Position numbers and translations under genes: made by a program | Assembly: GCA_022009795.1 (NCBI GenBank) | Contig: CP091724.1 | Span: 744,001 to 808,000, forward strand | Source of the DNA: Anaerotruncus sp. | GTDB lineage: Bacteria > Bacillota > Clostridia > Oscillospirales > Acutalibacteraceae | Reading direction: 5' to 3' | DNA length: 64,000 nt | The notes under the pieces: generated by a model | The model's input: the letters and a program-made list of their open reading frames with translations, nothing else | Databases searched by the model: none | Told to the model about the DNA's origin: nothing | Shown here: positions 63,020 to 64,000 of the stretch, piece by piece | Numbering within the stretch: the stretch's first letter is position 1 | How the letters are laid out: every line of letters begins with the position of its first letter

Positions 63020-64000
63020 TTACATAAGAGAGCGATAAAGTGCCTTAATCTCTTCAACCGAAGTATCCTTCGGGTTGCCGGGGCGGCAAGCATCGTCATA
63101 AGCGCTCTGAGCAAGGAAATCAACATCCTCGTCCTTAACAATCTCTTTAAGGTCTGCCGGGATACCCACATCCTGACCGAGCTTTCTTACAGCGTCAACA
63201 GCTGCTTTTCTTGCATCGTCAAGGCTCATTTCATCTACGCCCTCAACGCCCATGGCTTTTGCGATATCTCTGTATTTCTCGCCTGTTGCGGGAGCGTTAT
63301 ATTCCATAACGGTTGGAAGAATGATTGCGTTTGCAACACCGTGAGGCGTGTCATAAACAGCGCCGAGCGGGTGAGCCATTGAGTGAACAAGGCCGAGCCC
63401 TACATTTGAAAATCCCATACCTGCAACATACTGACCGAGAGCCATATCCGCTCTGCCTTCCGGAGTATTGTTTACAGCGTTGCGAAGGCTTCTGGAAATG
63501 ATTTCGATGGCTTTAAGGTGGAACATATCGGAAAGCTCCCAAGCGGCTTTTGTGATATAGCCTTCAATTGCATGAGTAAGAGCATCCATACCTGTTGCGG
63601 CGGTGAGTCCCTTGGGCATTGAAGACATCATATCGGGATCTACAACAGCGATAACCGGGATATCTTTAGGATCTACGCAAACCATCTTTCTGTTTTTCTC
63701 CGTATCGGTGATAACATAGTTGATGGTAACCTCTGCGGCAGTGCCTGCGGTGGTGGGAACCGCGATGATAGGAACGCATTTATTCTTTGTGGGAGCAACG
63801 CCCTCAAGAGAAATAACATCCTCAAATTCCGGGTTCATAATTATTATACCGATAGCTTTGGCGGTATCCATTGAAGAACCGCCGCCGATGGCGATAATGC
63901 AATCTGCGCCGGAAGCCTTAAATGCGGCAACGCCGGTTTGAACATTTTTGAACCGTGGGATTGGGTTTAATTTCGCTGTAAATTTCATAATCGACAGAAG
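63020..64000 (-). CDS. fucO: Lactaldehyde reductase, FucO-type iron-containing alcohol dehydrogenase (5' end outside window, one frameshift)
   Basis: Group III Fe-dependent dehydrogenase reducing L-lactaldehyde to L-1,2-propanediol. Visible: IIAIGGGSSMDTAKAIGI (NAD site), EVTINYVITDTEKNRKMVCV, the metal-ligand segments MDALTHAIEGYITKAAWELS and GLVHSMAHPLGAVYDTPHGV, and NAAV-type helix DDARKAAVDAVRKLGQDVGI. The match to E. coli FucO in the EVTINYVITD and AMGLGQYVAGMGFSNVGLGL-like segments is close. Extra A near 63948. It could process lactaldehyde from the rhaD reaction, although the rha operon is 51 kb away. Confidence 0.9.
   Translation of the reverse strand, partial: LLSIMKFTAKLNPIPRFKNVQTGVAAFKASGADCIIAIGGGSSMDTAKAIGIIIMNPEFEDVISLEGVAPTKNKCVPIIAVPTTAGTAAEVTINYVITDTEKNRKMVCVDPKDIPVIAVVDPDMMSSMPKGLTAATGMDALTHAIEGYITKAAWELSDMFHLKAIEIISRSLRNAVNNTPEGRADMALGQYVAGMGFSNVGLGLVHSMAHPLGAVYDTPHGVANAIILPTVMEYNAPATGEKYRDIAKAMGVEGVDEMSLDDARKAAVDAVRKLGQDVGIPADLKEIVKDEDVDFLAQSAYDDACRPGNPKDTSVEEIKALYRSLM

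Overview
The window looks like a chromosomal segment of a low- to mid-GC Gram-positive Clostridia-type Firmicute, probably a gut commensal. Supporting signs are strong AGGAGG-type ribosome binding sites, the cluster scpA-scpB / DUF2953 / ytfJ(gerW) / dacB / rluB, a spore-associated YtfJ protein, a BmpA-NupOPQ nucleoside importer and a full L-rhamnose pathway. A second property dominates the reading. Very many genes are split by single- or double-base length changes in A/T runs, and tRNA-Trp carries two extra bases, one of them making an 8-nt anticodon loop. I therefore read most broken frames as consensus errors in homopolymers and give merged gene coordinates.

Layout, left half. Positions 1-11387 (+) hold a rhamnoside operon: GH1 beta-glucosidase (5' end outside the window), GPH sugar:cation symporter, GH78 alpha-L-rhamnosidase, two SDR oxidoreductases (the second with a C-terminal Cys/His zinc-ribbon-like tail), then rhaB, rhaA, rhaD and a terminator. 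It looks built to take in rhamnosyl-glucosides, release rhamnose and glucose, and convert rhamnose to DHAP and lactaldehyde. A FucO-type lactaldehyde reductase sits at the far right edge (63020-64000, -). Positions 11813-16436 (-) hold an orphan lantibiotic-immunity set, LanFEG + lipoprotein + LanRK, with no bacteriocin genes. It is unusually free of frameshifts and lies between two near-identical 20-nt direct repeats.

Accessory/defence region, about 16.7-37.3 kb. It is AT-rich and contains a small HTH-like protein, a very large SMEK-like/STAND-type NTPase (18283-23141, +), a minus-strand group (membrane-anchored protein, J-domain coiled-coil protein, HIRAN protein, truncated NADAR protein), and a complete type I restriction-modification operon (hsdR, hsdM, small Cys-rich protein, hsdS). 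The hsdS is embedded in an invertible locus with its own tyrosine recombinase, silent half-hsdS segments and four copies of a 14-bp site. Xis, an HTH protein and a Tn916/phage-type integrase follow. A duplicated tRNA-Trp 3' end next to the integrase marks an attachment site.

Right half, 37.5-64 kb, is conserved core: tRNA-Trp and tRNA-Met; MATE exporter and YhhN; a long tightly overlapping minus-strand cluster (lipoprotein, response regulator, histidine kinase, DUF1385, prmC, M50 protease, scpA, scpB, DUF2953, ytfJ, dacB, rluB); a purine/nucleoside salvage cluster (xpt, bmpA-like, nupOPQ-like, hpt); a DUF2974 hydrolase-like gene; putP; and upp-uraA.
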